A program made the translations under genes and the position numbers. The notes below the pieces were generated by a model that had not been told where the DNA came from, did not search any database, and saw only the letters and a program-made list of their open reading frames with translations. 56,553 nucleotides of DNA from an uncultured Flavobacteriales bacterium (GTDB lineage: Bacteria > Bacteroidota > Bacteroidia > Flavobacteriales_D > Parvicellaceae), in NCBI GenBank assembly GCA_943788115.1, contig CALSPA010000022.1, forward strand, positions 1 through 56,553. Reading direction: 5' to 3'. Below, one piece after another: positions 46,420 to 55,608 of this stretch (the stretch's first letter is position 1; each line of letters starts with the position of its first letter).

Positions 46420-47754
46420 TTATTCTTCATTAATCCAATTAGCGCGATCAGAAGGTGAAAATTGCCATGGAGCACCATTATTTTCAATATTTGTAAGCAT
46501 GGTAGCAAGCTCACCAGGAACTTTAGACTCCTCCATTACCAAATACCTTCTTAAATCAATTATTATTGAAAGTGGATCGATATTAACAGGGCATTCTTGA
46601 ACACAAGCATTACATGATGTGCAAGCCCAAATTTCTTCTTGAGTTATGAAATCTCCTAAAAGTGACTTACCATCATCATAATCATCTCCATGCTTTCTTC
46701 TATTGTTACCCACCTCAACCAAACGATCTCTTGTATCCATCATTATTTTCCTAGGACTTAATTTTTTACCTGTTTGATTTGCAGGACAAGCAGATGAGCA
46801 TCTACCACATTCAGTACAAGTATAAGCATCCATTAGGTTTTTCCATGTAAGATCTTGAACATCTTTAGCTCCAAATTTTTCTGGATCAACAACTTCACCT
46901 TCAGCAGGAGCTGCATAAGGATCAAAGTTTGGATCAAACATATTCTCCACCTCTTTTTTTACATTACTTAAATTAGAGAGTTGACCCTTTTCATTAAGGT
47001 TACTGTAATAGGTGTTAGGGAAAGCTAGTAAAATGTGAAAATGTTTTGAGTATGGAAGATAATTTAAAAAACTAAATACCATAACAATATGACCCCACCA
47101 TCCAATTCGTTCAAAAATCTCAAGTGTTTGAACATCAAAACCTCCAAAAATAAGTGGTCCTAAATAGCTGGTTACTGCAAAACCGAAAGTAGCACCTTCT
47201 ACATCTGCATGAGACGATCCCTTGTTCAAAAGAACCTCATCTGCACCATTCATAGTAAAGATGCAAACAATAAGTAATATTTCTAGATAAAGAATTATGT
47301 TACCATCGAGCTTTGGCCAACCAGTCATTTCATCCATATGAAACCTTGGAATTTTAAGTAAATTTCTTCTGGCTAAAAACACTAAAGTTGCTATAAATGC
47401 TAGCACAGAAAGAATTTCAATTGTGCTTACAATAAAAACATAAACCCCACCTAATGTATGAGCGAAATAACGATGACTTCCAAATAACCCATCAACAACA
47501 ATTTCCAACAACTCAACAGATGTTATAACAAATGCAGCATAAATGAAAAAATGAAAAACAGCTGGAAGTATATTTTGAAACATCTTCTTTTGACCAAAAG
47601 CCACAAGAAGCATTGTTTTAATTCTTTTAGCTTTATTATCTGATCGATTTAAATCTTTACCTAATAATATATTCTTTCTAACTTTTAAAACATTCCAACC
47701 AAAAAAAATGATCGTAAATAAAAATAAAATTGTGAAAACAATTATTGATACCAT
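46420..47754 (-). CDS. membrane 4Fe-4S dicluster protein (HdrC/NarI-like fusion)
   Basis: A 444-residue protein. The N-terminal half has about five to six helices (first MVSIIVFTILFLFTIIFFGW) resembling the cytochrome-b-type NarI/HdrE domain. The C-terminal half has two 4Fe-4S motifs, CTECGRCSSACP at about 310-321 and CTSCNACVQECPVNIDP at about 380-396. Together with the CCG protein it looks like a two-subunit membrane oxidoreductase, possibly quinone-linked. This pair is commonly found beside mlaD/amidase/lptD genes in Bacteroidota. Substrate not evident. Confidence 0.87.
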   Translation of the reverse strand: MVSIIVFTILFLFTIIFFGWNVLKVRKNILLGKDLNRSDNKAKRIKTMLLVAFGQKKMFQNILPAVFHFFIYAAFVITSVELLEIVVDGLFGSHRYFAHTLGGVYVFIVSTIEILSVLAFIATLVFLARRNLLKIPRFHMDEMTGWPKLDGNIILYLEILLIVCIFTMNGADEVLLNKGSSHADVEGATFGFAVTSYLGPLIFGGFDVQTLEIFERIGWWGHIVMVFSFLNYLPYSKHFHILLAFPNTYYSNLNEKGQLSNLSNVKKEVENMFDPNFDPYAAPAEGEVVDPEKFGAKDVQDLTWKNLMDAYTCTECGRCSSACPANQTGKKLSPRKIMMDTRDRLVEVGNNRRKHGDDYDDGKSLLGDFITQEEIWACTSCNACVQECPVNIDPLSIIIDLRRYLVMEESKVPGELATMLTNIENNGAPWQFSPSDRANWINEE

Positions 47755-47793
47755 GTTTTAAATATTTTTTCTAACTATTAATATTTTTAATGT

Positions 47794-48822
47794 TTAGTTA
47801 TTCCTCAAAGAATCTTTAATAAATTTCTTTAATACTTTTTCATCTCTAGCATCTAATCTAGATTTCTCTTTACCTCCAAAAACACTAAACTGTAAATACC
47901 TATTAGGGTGAACTTTAATGTTTTCAACTAAGCGAGTTGCTTCATCTAACATTAAATTAAAGTTATTATACATAAGAGTATCTTGAATTAAATGCGAGAT
48001 AGTTCCATCACCATGATGAACATCATCAATCAATAAATTTACCTGTTCAATGGTTGTTTTTACATTATTTATTGTGCCAACAAAATCTACCATTGCAAGT
48101 GAATCTGTAATTTGCGAAATGTTTGTTACTGTATTTTCAATTGCTTCGTTATTTTTCTTTAAGTTTTTGGTAATACTTTCAACATTAACAAGAACACTAG
48201 AAATTCTACTCTTTTCAGATTTAATTAACGTATCTATTCTTAATGAAACACTCTCAAAGTTCAATATGGCTCGCCTAATACCTTCAAATGATTCATCTAA
48301 GTTATCTGTGTTTCGGCTAAAAATAGCTTCAATAGTTTGAATTGCAGAATCTGCAGTACTAATTAATTCATTTGTCTTTTTTTCTAAAGGAATTAATCTT
48401 TCGTTAATTTGATCTTCAATATCTTTTGAAACTTCAGACCATAAAGTATCACCCGACTGATAGAAAACATTAGTATCATTCCACTGTAACTCAACATATG
48501 GGCCTGCTAACAAATCTGAATTTAGTTTTGCCATTGTTCCTATCGGAATTTTAAGAACACTTGGATCACTTATTTCCATTGCCACTATTACACTAGATAA
48601 ATTTTTAGGATTAAAAGAAACATCAACAATTGAACCCACCTTTAAACCATTTAGAGTAATTGGTCTTCCATTAGTAATACCACCAGAATTATCGTAAACA
48701 GCATAATAACTTGTTCTATCTTTCCATAGTTCAAGACCTTTTAGATAGAAAAAACCAAGTACAAGACCACAAATACCAATTGTGGCAATTATTCCAACAA
48801 TAAATTCTTTTCTCAGTTTCAT
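47794..48822 (-). CDS. MlaD-like MCE-domain protein
   Basis: A 342-residue protein with one N-terminal transmembrane helix (FIVGIIATIGICGLVLGFFY). A single MCE domain (about 38-115) follows, with VYDNSGGITNGRPITLNGLK and KLNSDLLAGPYVEL. A long, helical, coiled-coil-like tail extends to about residue 310. MlaD-type proteins form inner-membrane hexamers that carry phospholipid between membranes. No MlaE/MlaF partners are in the window. It lies 16 bases downstream of the amidase gene on the same strand. Confidence 0.88.
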   Translation of the reverse strand: MKLRKEFIVGIIATIGICGLVLGFFYLKGLELWKDRTSYYAVYDNSGGITNGRPITLNGLKVGSIVDVSFNPKNLSSVIVAMEISDPSVLKIPIGTMAKLNSDLLAGPYVELQWNDTNVFYQSGDTLWSEVSKDIEDQINERLIPLEKKTNELISTADSAIQTIEAIFSRNTDNLDESFEGIRRAILNFESVSLRIDTLIKSEKSRISSVLVNVESITKNLKKNNEAIENTVTNISQITDSLAMVDFVGTINNVKTTIEQVNLLIDDVHHGDGTISHLIQDTLMYNNFNLMLDEATRLVENIKVHPNRYLQFSVFGGKEKSRLDARDEKVLKKFIKDSLRNN

Positions 48823-48838
48823 AATTTAAAATTGATAT

Positions 48839-49981
48839 CTAATCTGTTTTATTAATTGCTTCTTGAAGGTTAATTCTTTCACCATTTTCAAAAGCAGTAA
48901 TAAATGCTGTAGAATAACCAAGCTCTTTCAATTCGTTTAAAATACCTTTAGCATCTTTAAAATTCTTACAATTTCCGTAAGTATATTTGTAGAATTTCCC
49001 ACTAAGATAAACATCTACGCCATTTAAACCCTTAAAGTTACTAGGAGTTGTTTCAATTTTTGAAGATGATGTTGAAATTTGAACTTTAAACAAAATACCA
49101 GATTGATCTATTTCTTCCGTTTTAATAAGCTCATTTTCCTGTTTAACATTATTTTCGGACACCCCTTTAGTTATTGATTCATCAACAGCATCATAATGTA
49201 ATTTATAGTCTTTAAAACTATCAAACAAATGCTTTGCTAATTTCAACTGCCCTTCTTTTGAGGCTAGCATTTTCTCTTCTGTTGGATGAGATAAGAATCC
49301 TAGCTCAACTAATACTGCAGGCATTGTGGCTCTGTAAAGAACCATGAATCCGGCTTGTTTAACTCCCCTATTTTTAATTCCCAATTTTTTTGTGCACTCT
49401 TTTTGAAGCAGGTCAGCAAAAACTAAACTTTGATCTAAAAAAGCATTTTGTCTCATTGAAAGAGCTATGTATGCATCAGGATCTTCAGGATTAAACTCCT
49501 GATAAGTTTGATCATGATCATCTTCCATCAAAATAGCTGAATTTTCTTTTTTAGCTACTTCTAGAGCAGCTTTTGTTCTATGAAGACCAAGCACCCAACT
49601 TTCAAAACCTGAAGCAGAAGGTCCATCGACAGCATTGGCATGAATAGAAAGAAAAAAATCAGCCCCAGCCTTGTTAGCTATTTTCGCTCTAGATGCTAAC
49701 CCAATAAATTCATCATTATCTCTAGTGTAAATAACTTCTATTTCCGGAAAATTTTTTTTTATCATATCACCCAGTAGAAGACTAACATTTAAAACGACTG
49801 TTTTCTCCATAGTCTTCAACTTTTTACCAATAGCTCCTGGATCTTTCCCCCCATGTCCTGGATCAATTACTATTGTTTTCAAACCTAATCCTGTCTGAGC
49901 TTGTAATTGAAAACTCAACATAAAGACAAGAAAAAAGAAAAAATTGCGTTTATTCGCACGTATCTTTGTCTTTTTAGTCAT
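48839..49981 (-). CDS. N-acetylmuramoyl-L-alanine amidase with SPOR-like tail
   Basis: A 380-residue exported enzyme from the ATG at 49979-49981. That start gives a normal signal peptide (RNFFFFLVFMLSFQLQAQ); a longer reading from 50023 begins at GTG. The Amidase_3 domain (about 30-270) has zinc ligands in IDPGHGGKDPGA, MEKTVVLNV and LSIHANAVDG, and the catalytic glutamate in VLVELGFLSHPTE. It cleaves the MurNAc-L-Ala bond of peptidoglycan, probably in cell separation. The last 75 residues (FYKYTYGNCKNFKDAKGILN) look like a SPOR domain. The gene is divergent from lptD-like. Confidence 0.9.
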   Translation of the reverse strand: MTKKTKIRANKRNFFFFLVFMLSFQLQAQTGLGLKTIVIDPGHGGKDPGAIGKKLKTMEKTVVLNVSLLLGDMIKKNFPEIEVIYTRDNDEFIGLASRAKIANKAGADFFLSIHANAVDGPSASGFESWVLGLHRTKAALEVAKKENSAILMEDDHDQTYQEFNPEDPDAYIALSMRQNAFLDQSLVFADLLQKECTKKLGIKNRGVKQAGFMVLYRATMPAVLVELGFLSHPTEEKMLASKEGQLKLAKHLFDSFKDYKLHYDAVDESITKGVSENNVKQENELIKTEEIDQSGILFKVQISTSSSKIETTPSNFKGLNGVDVYLSGKFYKYTYGNCKNFKDAKGILNELKELGYSTAFITAFENGERINLQEAINKTD

Positions 49982-50029
49982 AAATGAATTTCTTTTGATA
50001 AGAGATTGTAACATATATTTCACTCACTT

Positions 50030-50037
50030 CAAAAATA
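50030..50037 (-). promoter_or_regulatory. possible -7 box upstream of the amidase gene
   Basis: TATTTTTG on the minus strand matches TAnnTTTG and lies 48 bases before the chosen amidase ATG at 49981. Its position between the divergent amidase and lptD-like starts supports the shorter amidase start, but no -33 element is seen. Confidence 0.35.
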
Positions 50038-50045
50038 ACATTACT

Positions 50046-52604
50046 ATGTGTTATAATCATATAGTTATCTTATTTTTTATTCTCTTATTGTTGTTAATAA
50101 TACCCGTTAATTTATTAGCTCAAGAAAAAAGTGACACAATACAAATTCCCCAAAGTAATCTTGAAAGCCCTGTTAACTACAATGCACTTGATTCTATTGT
50201 AATGGATTTAGAATATCAAAAAGCATACCTTTATGAGAATGCTCATGTAGATTATGGTGAAATTATACTGGATGCCTGTTATATAGAATTTAATTTTCAA
50301 ACAAAGGAAGTCTTCGCAAAGCTATGTTACGACTCATTAGGGAAAAAAAAAGGAGTTCCAAAGTTAACGGACGGATCTACAGAAACAGTTTCCGACTCGC
50401 TTAAATTCAATTTTGAGACTAAAAGAGGAATAACTTATCAAGTGAAATTAAAAGAAGGTGAAAGCTTTATTCATGGGGACAAAGTTAAAAGACAAGAGAA
50501 TGGAGATATTCATATTAATAAAGCATTGTACACTACTTGCGACTTAGATCATCCTCATTATTACTTTAAACTAAGAAAGGCCATTATTATTCCTGATGAC
50601 AAAATTGTTTCCGGACCTATAAATTTATTTATTGCTGATGTGCCAACTCCACTTGGTTTACCATTTGCTTTTATTCCAAATAAAAAAGATGAAAATGCAA
50701 ATGGAATTGTAATTCCAATATATGGAGAATCACAAACATTAGGGTTTTACCTTCTTGGAGGTGGATATTATCATAAGTTTAAAAACAACAAGTTAAGCAC
50801 ATCTTTTTTAGGAGACATTTACAGCAGAGGTTCTTGGGGATTGAGTAATAGCACAAATTATAAAGTGAAATACAAGTACGCTGGTAATTTCCAATTGAAC
50901 TATAGACAGATTAAACAAGGAGAAAAAGATTTTGAGGATTTTGAAAAATCAACGGACTTTTTTATTCGTTGGACACATAATCAAGATTCAAAAGCAAAAC
51001 CAGGCACAACATTTAGAGCAAGCATAAATGCAGGAACTACAACCAACTTTCAAAACGATTTCAACAATGTCTCTGTAAATAATTATCTAGCAAATACATT
51101 TAACTCAAACATAGCATGGAGCAAACAATTTAAGAACAAAATAAGCTCTAACTTAAACGTAAACTTAAGACACAATCAAAACAGTAATACAGACCTTATT
51201 ACGTTTACACTTCCAGAGGCTACCTACAATGTAAATCGTTTTTATCCATTTAAAATGTTAAGAAAGAAAACTAGGAATAAAAACTTTATTGATGAGTTTA
51301 TTAATCAAACAAATGTAAATTACTCTTTGAACTTTAAAAATGAGACTACAGATTCCATTAAAAATATATCGTTCAATAATCTTAATAATTTAATGAACAA
51401 TACAAGATATGGAATGAGACATAACATTAATGCATCTTCATCAATTAAATTTCTTAAAAAAGCCATCACTATTAATCCTGCATACCAATACTCTTCTATT
51501 TGGTACATGGAGAAAATTCAAAAACAATGGAACCAGAGCAATGAAGAAATTTTTACCGACACCATTAATGAATTTACTACAGCGGGAAATCATAACCTAA
51601 GCGCATCTGCAACAACAAAAATTTATGGTTTCTATCAATTTTCTAAATTTCTCAGGGGTAAAGGAAATGCTAAATTTAGACATACCTTAACTCCAAATAT
51701 TAATTTCTCTTACCGACCTGATAATGGATTACAAAATTCATATCAATCAGACACTTTAGGAACAATTTCTTATTACTCACCATTAACAAATGGCATTTAC
51801 GGATCTCCTTCTTCTTCAGAATCTGGAAGGTTAGGTTTCAATCTCATAAATGCTATTGAAATGAAAAAAAATAACACTAATGATACAACAGGAAAAACTC
51901 CTTTTATAAAAACAAAAATCCTTGAAAACTTTACTATATCTTCAGGTTATGATTTCATTAGAGACTCATTCAAATTAGATAATTTCAATCTAAGTGGAAG
52001 AACAAGTTTTGGTAAAAATTTAAGCCTTCGTTTTGGGGGAACATTAGACCCTTATTACTACGACAGTGAAGGTCTTAGAAAGGAAACATATCAATATAAA
52101 ATAAACAAGAAATTAGGAACTCTCAAAAACGCCAATTTAGCATTGAGTTTAAACTTAAGGTCTAAAAAGAAAGCAAAAAAAGATTATGAATCCAATGCAG
52201 GAACAGAAGAAGAACTTGAAATTATCAATGTAAATCAGGATGCATACTTAGACTTCAATGTTCCATGGACATTTAATTTAGATTATAAAATAGATTACAG
52301 AAGAGTAATATCATCTTTATTAGATACAATATATTTGACTCAAAGTATTGGAGTTAGAGGAGATATAAGCTTAACTAAAAATTGGAAAATTGCTTATATT
52401 ACTAACTATGACTTCACAAGAAAAGAATTTAGCTTTACATCATTCGAAATAGCTAGAGATCTGCATTGCTGGGAGATTGGTTTTAACTGGATTCCTTTTG
52501 GATACATGAAAAGCTATAATATTCACATAAATGTTAAATCATCATTACTTCAAGATTTACGCCTTCAAAGAAGAAGAACATGGTATGACAACGGAATAAG
52601 ATAA
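50046..52604 (+). CDS. LptD-like outer-membrane LPS assembly protein
   Basis: An 852-residue protein from the ATG at 50046, which gives a clean signal peptide (HIVILFFILLLLLIIPVNLL, then AQ). The reading upstream to 49944 would run into the divergent amidase gene and lacks a signal. An N-terminal OstA-type domain (about 40-170) is followed by DHPHYYFKLRKAIIIPDDKI, GPINLFIADVPTPLGLPFAF and a long beta-barrel with alternating aromatic strands ending near the C-terminus. This is the Bacteroidota LptD type, inserting LPS in the outer leaflet. ridA follows after two bases. Confidence 0.86.
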   Translation: MCYNHIVILFFILLLLLIIPVNLLAQEKSDTIQIPQSNLESPVNYNALDSIVMDLEYQKAYLYENAHVDYGEIILDACYIEFNFQTKEVFAKLCYDSLGKKKGVPKLTDGSTETVSDSLKFNFETKRGITYQVKLKEGESFIHGDKVKRQENGDIHINKALYTTCDLDHPHYYFKLRKAIIIPDDKIVSGPINLFIADVPTPLGLPFAFIPNKKDENANGIVIPIYGESQTLGFYLLGGGYYHKFKNNKLSTSFLGDIYSRGSWGLSNSTNYKVKYKYAGNFQLNYRQIKQGEKDFEDFEKSTDFFIRWTHNQDSKAKPGTTFRASINAGTTTNFQNDFNNVSVNNYLANTFNSNIAWSKQFKNKISSNLNVNLRHNQNSNTDLITFTLPEATYNVNRFYPFKMLRKKTRNKNFIDEFINQTNVNYSLNFKNETTDSIKNISFNNLNNLMNNTRYGMRHNINASSSIKFLKKAITINPAYQYSSIWYMEKIQKQWNQSNEEIFTDTINEFTTAGNHNLSASATTKIYGFYQFSKFLRGKGNAKFRHTLTPNINFSYRPDNGLQNSYQSDTLGTISYYSPLTNGIYGSPSSSESGRLGFNLINAIEMKKNNTNDTTGKTPFIKTKILENFTISSGYDFIRDSFKLDNFNLSGRTSFGKNLSLRFGGTLDPYYYDSEGLRKETYQYKINKKLGTLKNANLALSLNLRSKKKAKKDYESNAGTEEELEIINVNQDAYLDFNVPWTFNLDYKIDYRRVISSLLDTIYLTQSIGVRGDISLTKNWKIAYITNYDFTRKEFSFTSFEIARDLHCWEIGFNWIPFGYMKSYNIHINVKSSLLQDLRLQRRRTWYDNGIR

Positions 52605-52606
52605 CT

Positions 52607-52987
52607 ATGAAAAAAATAATAACAATTAAAAACGCCCCAGCTCCAGTTGGTCCTTATAGCCAAGCCATTTTACATGGAAAAACTTTATATTCTAGTGGTC
52701 AAATAGCTATTGACCCCAAAACAAACAAATTGGTTTTAGACACAATTGAAGAAGAAACTCATCAAGTAATGAAAAACATTAGTGCAATTCTTGATGCGGC
52801 TCAAATGGATTGGAATCATGTTATTAAATGCTCTATTTTCTTAAGTGATATGAATAATTTCACAATAATAAATGACATTTATGCCAGCTATTTTACTAAC
52901 GATTTTCCTGCTAGAGAAACTGTGGAAGTAGCTTGCTTACCAAAAAATGTAAATGTAGAAATTAGCTTTACAGCTATTCAAGATTAA
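52607..52987 (+). CDS. ridA: RidA-family enamine/imine deaminase
   Basis: A 126-residue RidA/YjgF/UK114 protein. NAPAPVGPYSQAILHGKTLY and SSGQIAIDPKTNKLV form the binding cleft. FPARETVEVACLPKNVNVEI contains the conserved Arg that holds the substrate carboxylate. It hydrolyses reactive 2-aminoacrylate made by PLP enzymes. It is two bases after the lptD-like gene and ends two bases before the convergent pseudouridine synthase gene. Confidence 0.95.
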   Translation: MKKIITIKNAPAPVGPYSQAILHGKTLYSSGQIAIDPKTNKLVLDTIEEETHQVMKNISAILDAAQMDWNHVIKCSIFLSDMNNFTIINDIYASYFTNDFPARETVEVACLPKNVNVEISFTAIQD

Positions 52988-52989
52988 GC

Positions 52990-53670
52990 TTACGCCAAGG
53001 TTGCAAACTCATCCCATAATGAATCTTTCGGAGGTTTTGCTTTTATAATTATTTTCTCTTTTTTAACAGGGTGTATGAAAGAAATTTTTCTAGCAAACAA
53101 ATGAATTGAACCATCTCTATTGGTTCTGTTAGCACCATACTTTACATCTCCTTTAATTTTACAACCGATATGACTTAGCTGAACTCTAATTTGATGATGC
53201 CTCCCTGTTTTGGGTGTAATTTCTAGATAATAATAATTTTTACTTCTTCCTTTAAGCAAGTAATCTAATTCACATTCTTTACTTCCCTTAACAAGTTTGT
53301 TGTAAGCTCTTGATTTATTTTGCTCTTGATTTTTCTTCAACCAATTCAAAAGATTACCTTCTTCTAAAGGTGGTTTTTGCTCGACAACAGCCCAATATGT
53401 TTTAGCAACTTGTTTTTCTAAGAACAATTTATTCATTCTTTCCAAAGCTTTGCTTGTTCTAGCAAAGATTACCACACCTCCAACTGGCCTATCAATCCTG
53501 TGAATAACACCAAGGAAAACATCATTAGGTTTGTTGTACTTTTTTTTAATGTATTCCTTAACAGCATCAGTAAGTGTAGGGTCACCTGTTTTATCTGCTT
53601 GAACTATATCTCCAGCAACTTTTCTAACTGCAATCAAATGATTGTCTTCGTATAACACATGTAAATTCAT
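52990..53670 (-). CDS. RluA-family pseudouridine synthase
   Basis: A 226-residue enzyme. LHVLYEDNHLIAVRKVAGDI opens the catalytic domain. FLGVIHRIDRPVGGVVIFAR carries the catalytic aspartate (HRID), KTGRHHQIRVQLSHIG is the RluA-class RxHQIR motif, and IHLFARKISFIHPV the last conserved strand. There is no N-terminal S4 domain, so it is a short RluA/TruC/RluE-like form. It isomerises uridines in rRNA or tRNA; the target is not evident. A TAATTTTG -7 box lies a few bases upstream. Confidence 0.93.
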   Translation of the reverse strand: MNLHVLYEDNHLIAVRKVAGDIVQADKTGDPTLTDAVKEYIKKKYNKPNDVFLGVIHRIDRPVGGVVIFARTSKALERMNKLFLEKQVAKTYWAVVEQKPPLEEGNLLNWLKKNQEQNKSRAYNKLVKGSKECELDYLLKGRSKNYYYLEITPKTGRHHQIRVQLSHIGCKIKGDVKYGANRTNRDGSIHLFARKISFIHPVKKEKIIIKAKPPKDSLWDEFATLA

Positions 53671-53677
53671 AAGTCTG

Positions 53678-53685
53678 CAAAATTA
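53678..53685 (-). promoter_or_regulatory. -7 box upstream of the RluA-family gene
   Basis: TAATTTTG on the minus strand matches TAnnTTTG and lies seven bases before the ATG at 53670, implying an extremely short or absent 5' leader. It directly follows the terminator of the TRL genes. Confidence 0.5.
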
Positions 53686-53686
53686 A

Positions 53687-53717
53687 ACAAAAAAAAGGGT
53701 GTCATAAGACACCCTTT
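53687..53717 (-). terminator. Rho-independent terminator of the TRL-like genes
   Basis: A ten-base stem with AAAGGGTGTC at 53694-53703 pairs with GACACCCTTT at 53708-53717 around an ATAA loop. On the minus strand it is followed by a run of T (A8 on the plus strand, 53689-53696). It lies 22 bases after the last TRL-like stop at 53740 and is the clearest terminator in the window. Confidence 0.88.
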
Positions 53718-53739
53718 AGAAACAATTGTAAAACTCTAA

Positions 53740-54021
53740 TTATTCACCAGTTACAATAGTATGGTAAGATCTATTTTGGATATCATATTTAAAATCTACA
53801 GTAGCAATTTTTGTAATACCACCAGCTTTAGCTGCTGTAGCTATACCACGATTTGCATCTTTAGTAGATGGTAAACCTAACAGATTCAATCTGTATGAAG
53901 CTTCACCTACTTTAGAACCTACTGGATTATCAGTAACAATTACTGGGCTAACTAGAATTGGATTACATGACATCATTGATAATACAAATGAAGCCATAAT
54001 TATATTTTTAATTTTTTTCAT
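53740..54021 (-). CDS. TRL-like lipoprotein (copy 1)
   Basis: A 93-residue protein. A lipoprotein signal peptide ends SFVLSMMSC (Cys19). PILVSPVIVTDNPVGSKVGE and IATAAKAGGITKIATVDFKY match the small TRL-like family, named for genes near a tRNA locus in other bacteria. TVD plus a beta-strand pattern gives a compact fold. It is the last of three tandem paralogues and is followed by the terminator. It is presumably anchored to a membrane by lipid. Function unknown. Confidence 0.8.
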   Translation of the reverse strand: MKKIKNIIMASFVLSMMSCNPILVSPVIVTDNPVGSKVGEASYRLNLLGLPSTKDANRGIATAAKAGGITKIATVDFKYDIQNRSYHTIVTGE

Positions 54022-54035
54022 AATATATATTTATT

Positions 54036-54284
54036 TTATTCACCTGAAACGATGTATGAGTATTTACCAAAAATGTTGAAAATGTAGACTTTTTTATCTA
54101 CTGTAGCTATAGAAGAAACTCCTCCATTTTTAGCTGCATCAGCAACAGTTGCTGGCTTGAACATATTTCCTTCAGAAACACCTACTTTGTCTCCTAATGT
54201 ATTATTAGTTGCTGATACTGGAACTGTGACTGCACAAGAACAAACCATAGCACTAATAAATAATATTGATAATATTTTTTTCAT
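54036..54284 (-). CDS. TRL-like lipoprotein (copy 2)
   Basis: An 82-residue paralogue of its neighbours. The signal peptide MKKILSILFISAMVCSC gives a lipobox Cys at residue 17. VTVPVSATNNTLGDKVGVSE and AAKNGGVSSIATVDKKVYIF are the TRL-like core. It lies 14 bases upstream of copy 1 and 20 bases after copy 3, so the three share a transcript. Function unknown. Confidence 0.8.
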   Translation of the reverse strand: MKKILSILFISAMVCSCAVTVPVSATNNTLGDKVGVSEGNMFKPATVADAAKNGGVSSIATVDKKVYIFNIFGKYSYIVSGE

Positions 54285-54304
54285 CTTAGTTTAAAATTAG
54301 TTAA

Positions 54305-54583
54305 TTAATCTCCGTAAACAGTTGTTATTTTTTTCATAACAAAACCATTTGTCCAAACAGTTTGTTCAGTAAGGCCAACTTTGGTAACACCTCCTGCTTT
54401 ACAAGCCGCTGCATAACCAGCATCTTGCAATTCACCACCCATTGGAATAGAACCAAAAAGAAATTTCTGTTCCGAAGTTCCTGTTTTAGAACCAATAGGG
54501 TTGTTGGTTGTAGTAAAGTTATACATTACTGTACAGCTTGACATAAAGCCCACACATAATGACAACATAATTATTTTTTTCAT
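54305..54583 (-). CDS. TRL-like lipoprotein (copy 3)
   Basis: A 92-residue paralogue and the first gene of the tandem set. The signal peptide MKKIIMLSLCVGFMSSC has its lipobox Cys at 17. YNFTTTNNPIGSKTGTSEQK and AACKAGGVTKVGLTEQ are the family core, with an extra Cys in AACKAGG. It is the most divergent copy at the C-terminus (VMKKITTVYGD). No clear -7 box was found in the 99-base gap between it and panB. Function unknown. Confidence 0.78.
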   Translation of the reverse strand: MKKIIMLSLCVGFMSSCTVMYNFTTTNNPIGSKTGTSEQKFLFGSIPMGGELQDAGYAAACKAGGVTKVGLTEQTVWTNGFVMKKITTVYGD

Positions 54584-54682
54584 AATTAGTAGTTTTTAGA
54601 TTTAAAATAATATAGTGAAAATTTATTCAGAGATACACAATCCCTTTAGAAAATAAATACTAAAGAATTGATTTTTGTTTAA

Positions 54683-55498
54683 CTAATATTGTTCAGAATT
54701 ATTTGGGAAATCTTTGCTTTTCACATCTTTTATATAATTTTCAAAAGCTCCTTTCATAGATTCGAAAAGATTTAAATATCTTCTTAAAAACCTTGGGGAA
54801 AATTCTTGAGTTATTCCAAGCATATCATGTAAAACCAATACCTGTCCATCGACTCCACCCCCTGCTCCAATTCCTATAACTGGGATAACTAATTCTTCAG
54901 CAACTTTTTTTGCTAGTTCAGCAGGGACTTTTTCTAAAATAATTGCAAAGCACCCTGCATTTTGTAATAACAAAGCATCTTTAATTAATATTTTAGCTTC
55001 CTCCTGCTCTTTTGCTCGAACAGTATAAGTACCAAACTTATAAATGGATTGTGGAGTTAATCCCAAATGCCCCATTACGGGTATTCCTGCTTTTAAAATT
55101 CTTTCAACACAATCAATTACTTCAGCTCCCCCCCTCCAACTTAACAGCATGAGCTTCGGCTTCTTTCATAATTCTCACTGCAGATTTAAGCGCACCCTTA
55201 GAATTTCCTTGATAAGAACCAAAAGGTAAATCAACAACAACTAAAGACCTGTTAACGGCCCTAATAACTGAGGCTGCATGATAAATCATCTGATCTAAAG
55301 TAATTGGAAGAGTAGTCTCATGACCAGCCATTACATTAGAGGCAGAATCACCAACTAAAATAACATCCATACCAGCCTGATCCACAATTGAAGCCATGGA
55401 AAAATCATATGCCGTAACATAGATATTTTCTCTCCTCTATCTTTCATTTCTTGAAGAACGTGAGTTGTTATTCTTTTAATTTCTTTGTGTTGTGACAT
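54683..55498 (-). pseudogene. panB: 3-methyl-2-oxobutanoate hydroxymethyltransferase, two frameshifts
   Basis: PanB adds a hydroxymethyl group from methylene-tetrahydrofolate to ketoisovalerate in pantothenate and CoA synthesis. The ATG at 55496-55498 begins MSQHKEIKRITTHVLQEMKD. Later parts read [45 protein letters not shown] and VIGIGAGGGVDGQVLVLHDM, with metal-ligand aspartates kept. The frame breaks at about 55415 (one base missing; adding it restores [15 protein letters not shown]) and at C7, 55128-55134 (one extra base; removing it restores KLEGGAEVI). Total length then fits the usual 270 residues or so. Sequencing error near the window edge is likely, so the gene is probably intact in the cell. 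Confidence 0.88.
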
Positions 55499-55518
55499 TG
55501 TCTTTTAAAATTTTAAAA

Positions 55519-55526
55519 CAAAGTTA
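55519..55526 (-). promoter_or_regulatory. -7 box upstream of panB
   Basis: TAACTTTG on the minus strand matches TAnnTTTG, 20 bases before the panB ATG at 55498. Confidence 0.5.
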
Positions 55527-55608
55527 AATTTTTAATTGAAAAATAATTAAATCTTATAACCGACACTTTATTTATACTGAATACAATAAATCCTAAAAAA
55601 TATCTTTA

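Noticed and set aside
49944..50045. Upstream start for the lptD-like gene
   Set aside because: It overlaps the divergent amidase gene and lacks a signal peptide; the ATG at 50046 gives one.
54584..54682. CTTTAG/CTAAAG six-base inverted repeat between panB and the TRL genes as a terminator
   Set aside because: The stem is short and AT-rich with a ten-base loop and no proper U-run on the minus strand.
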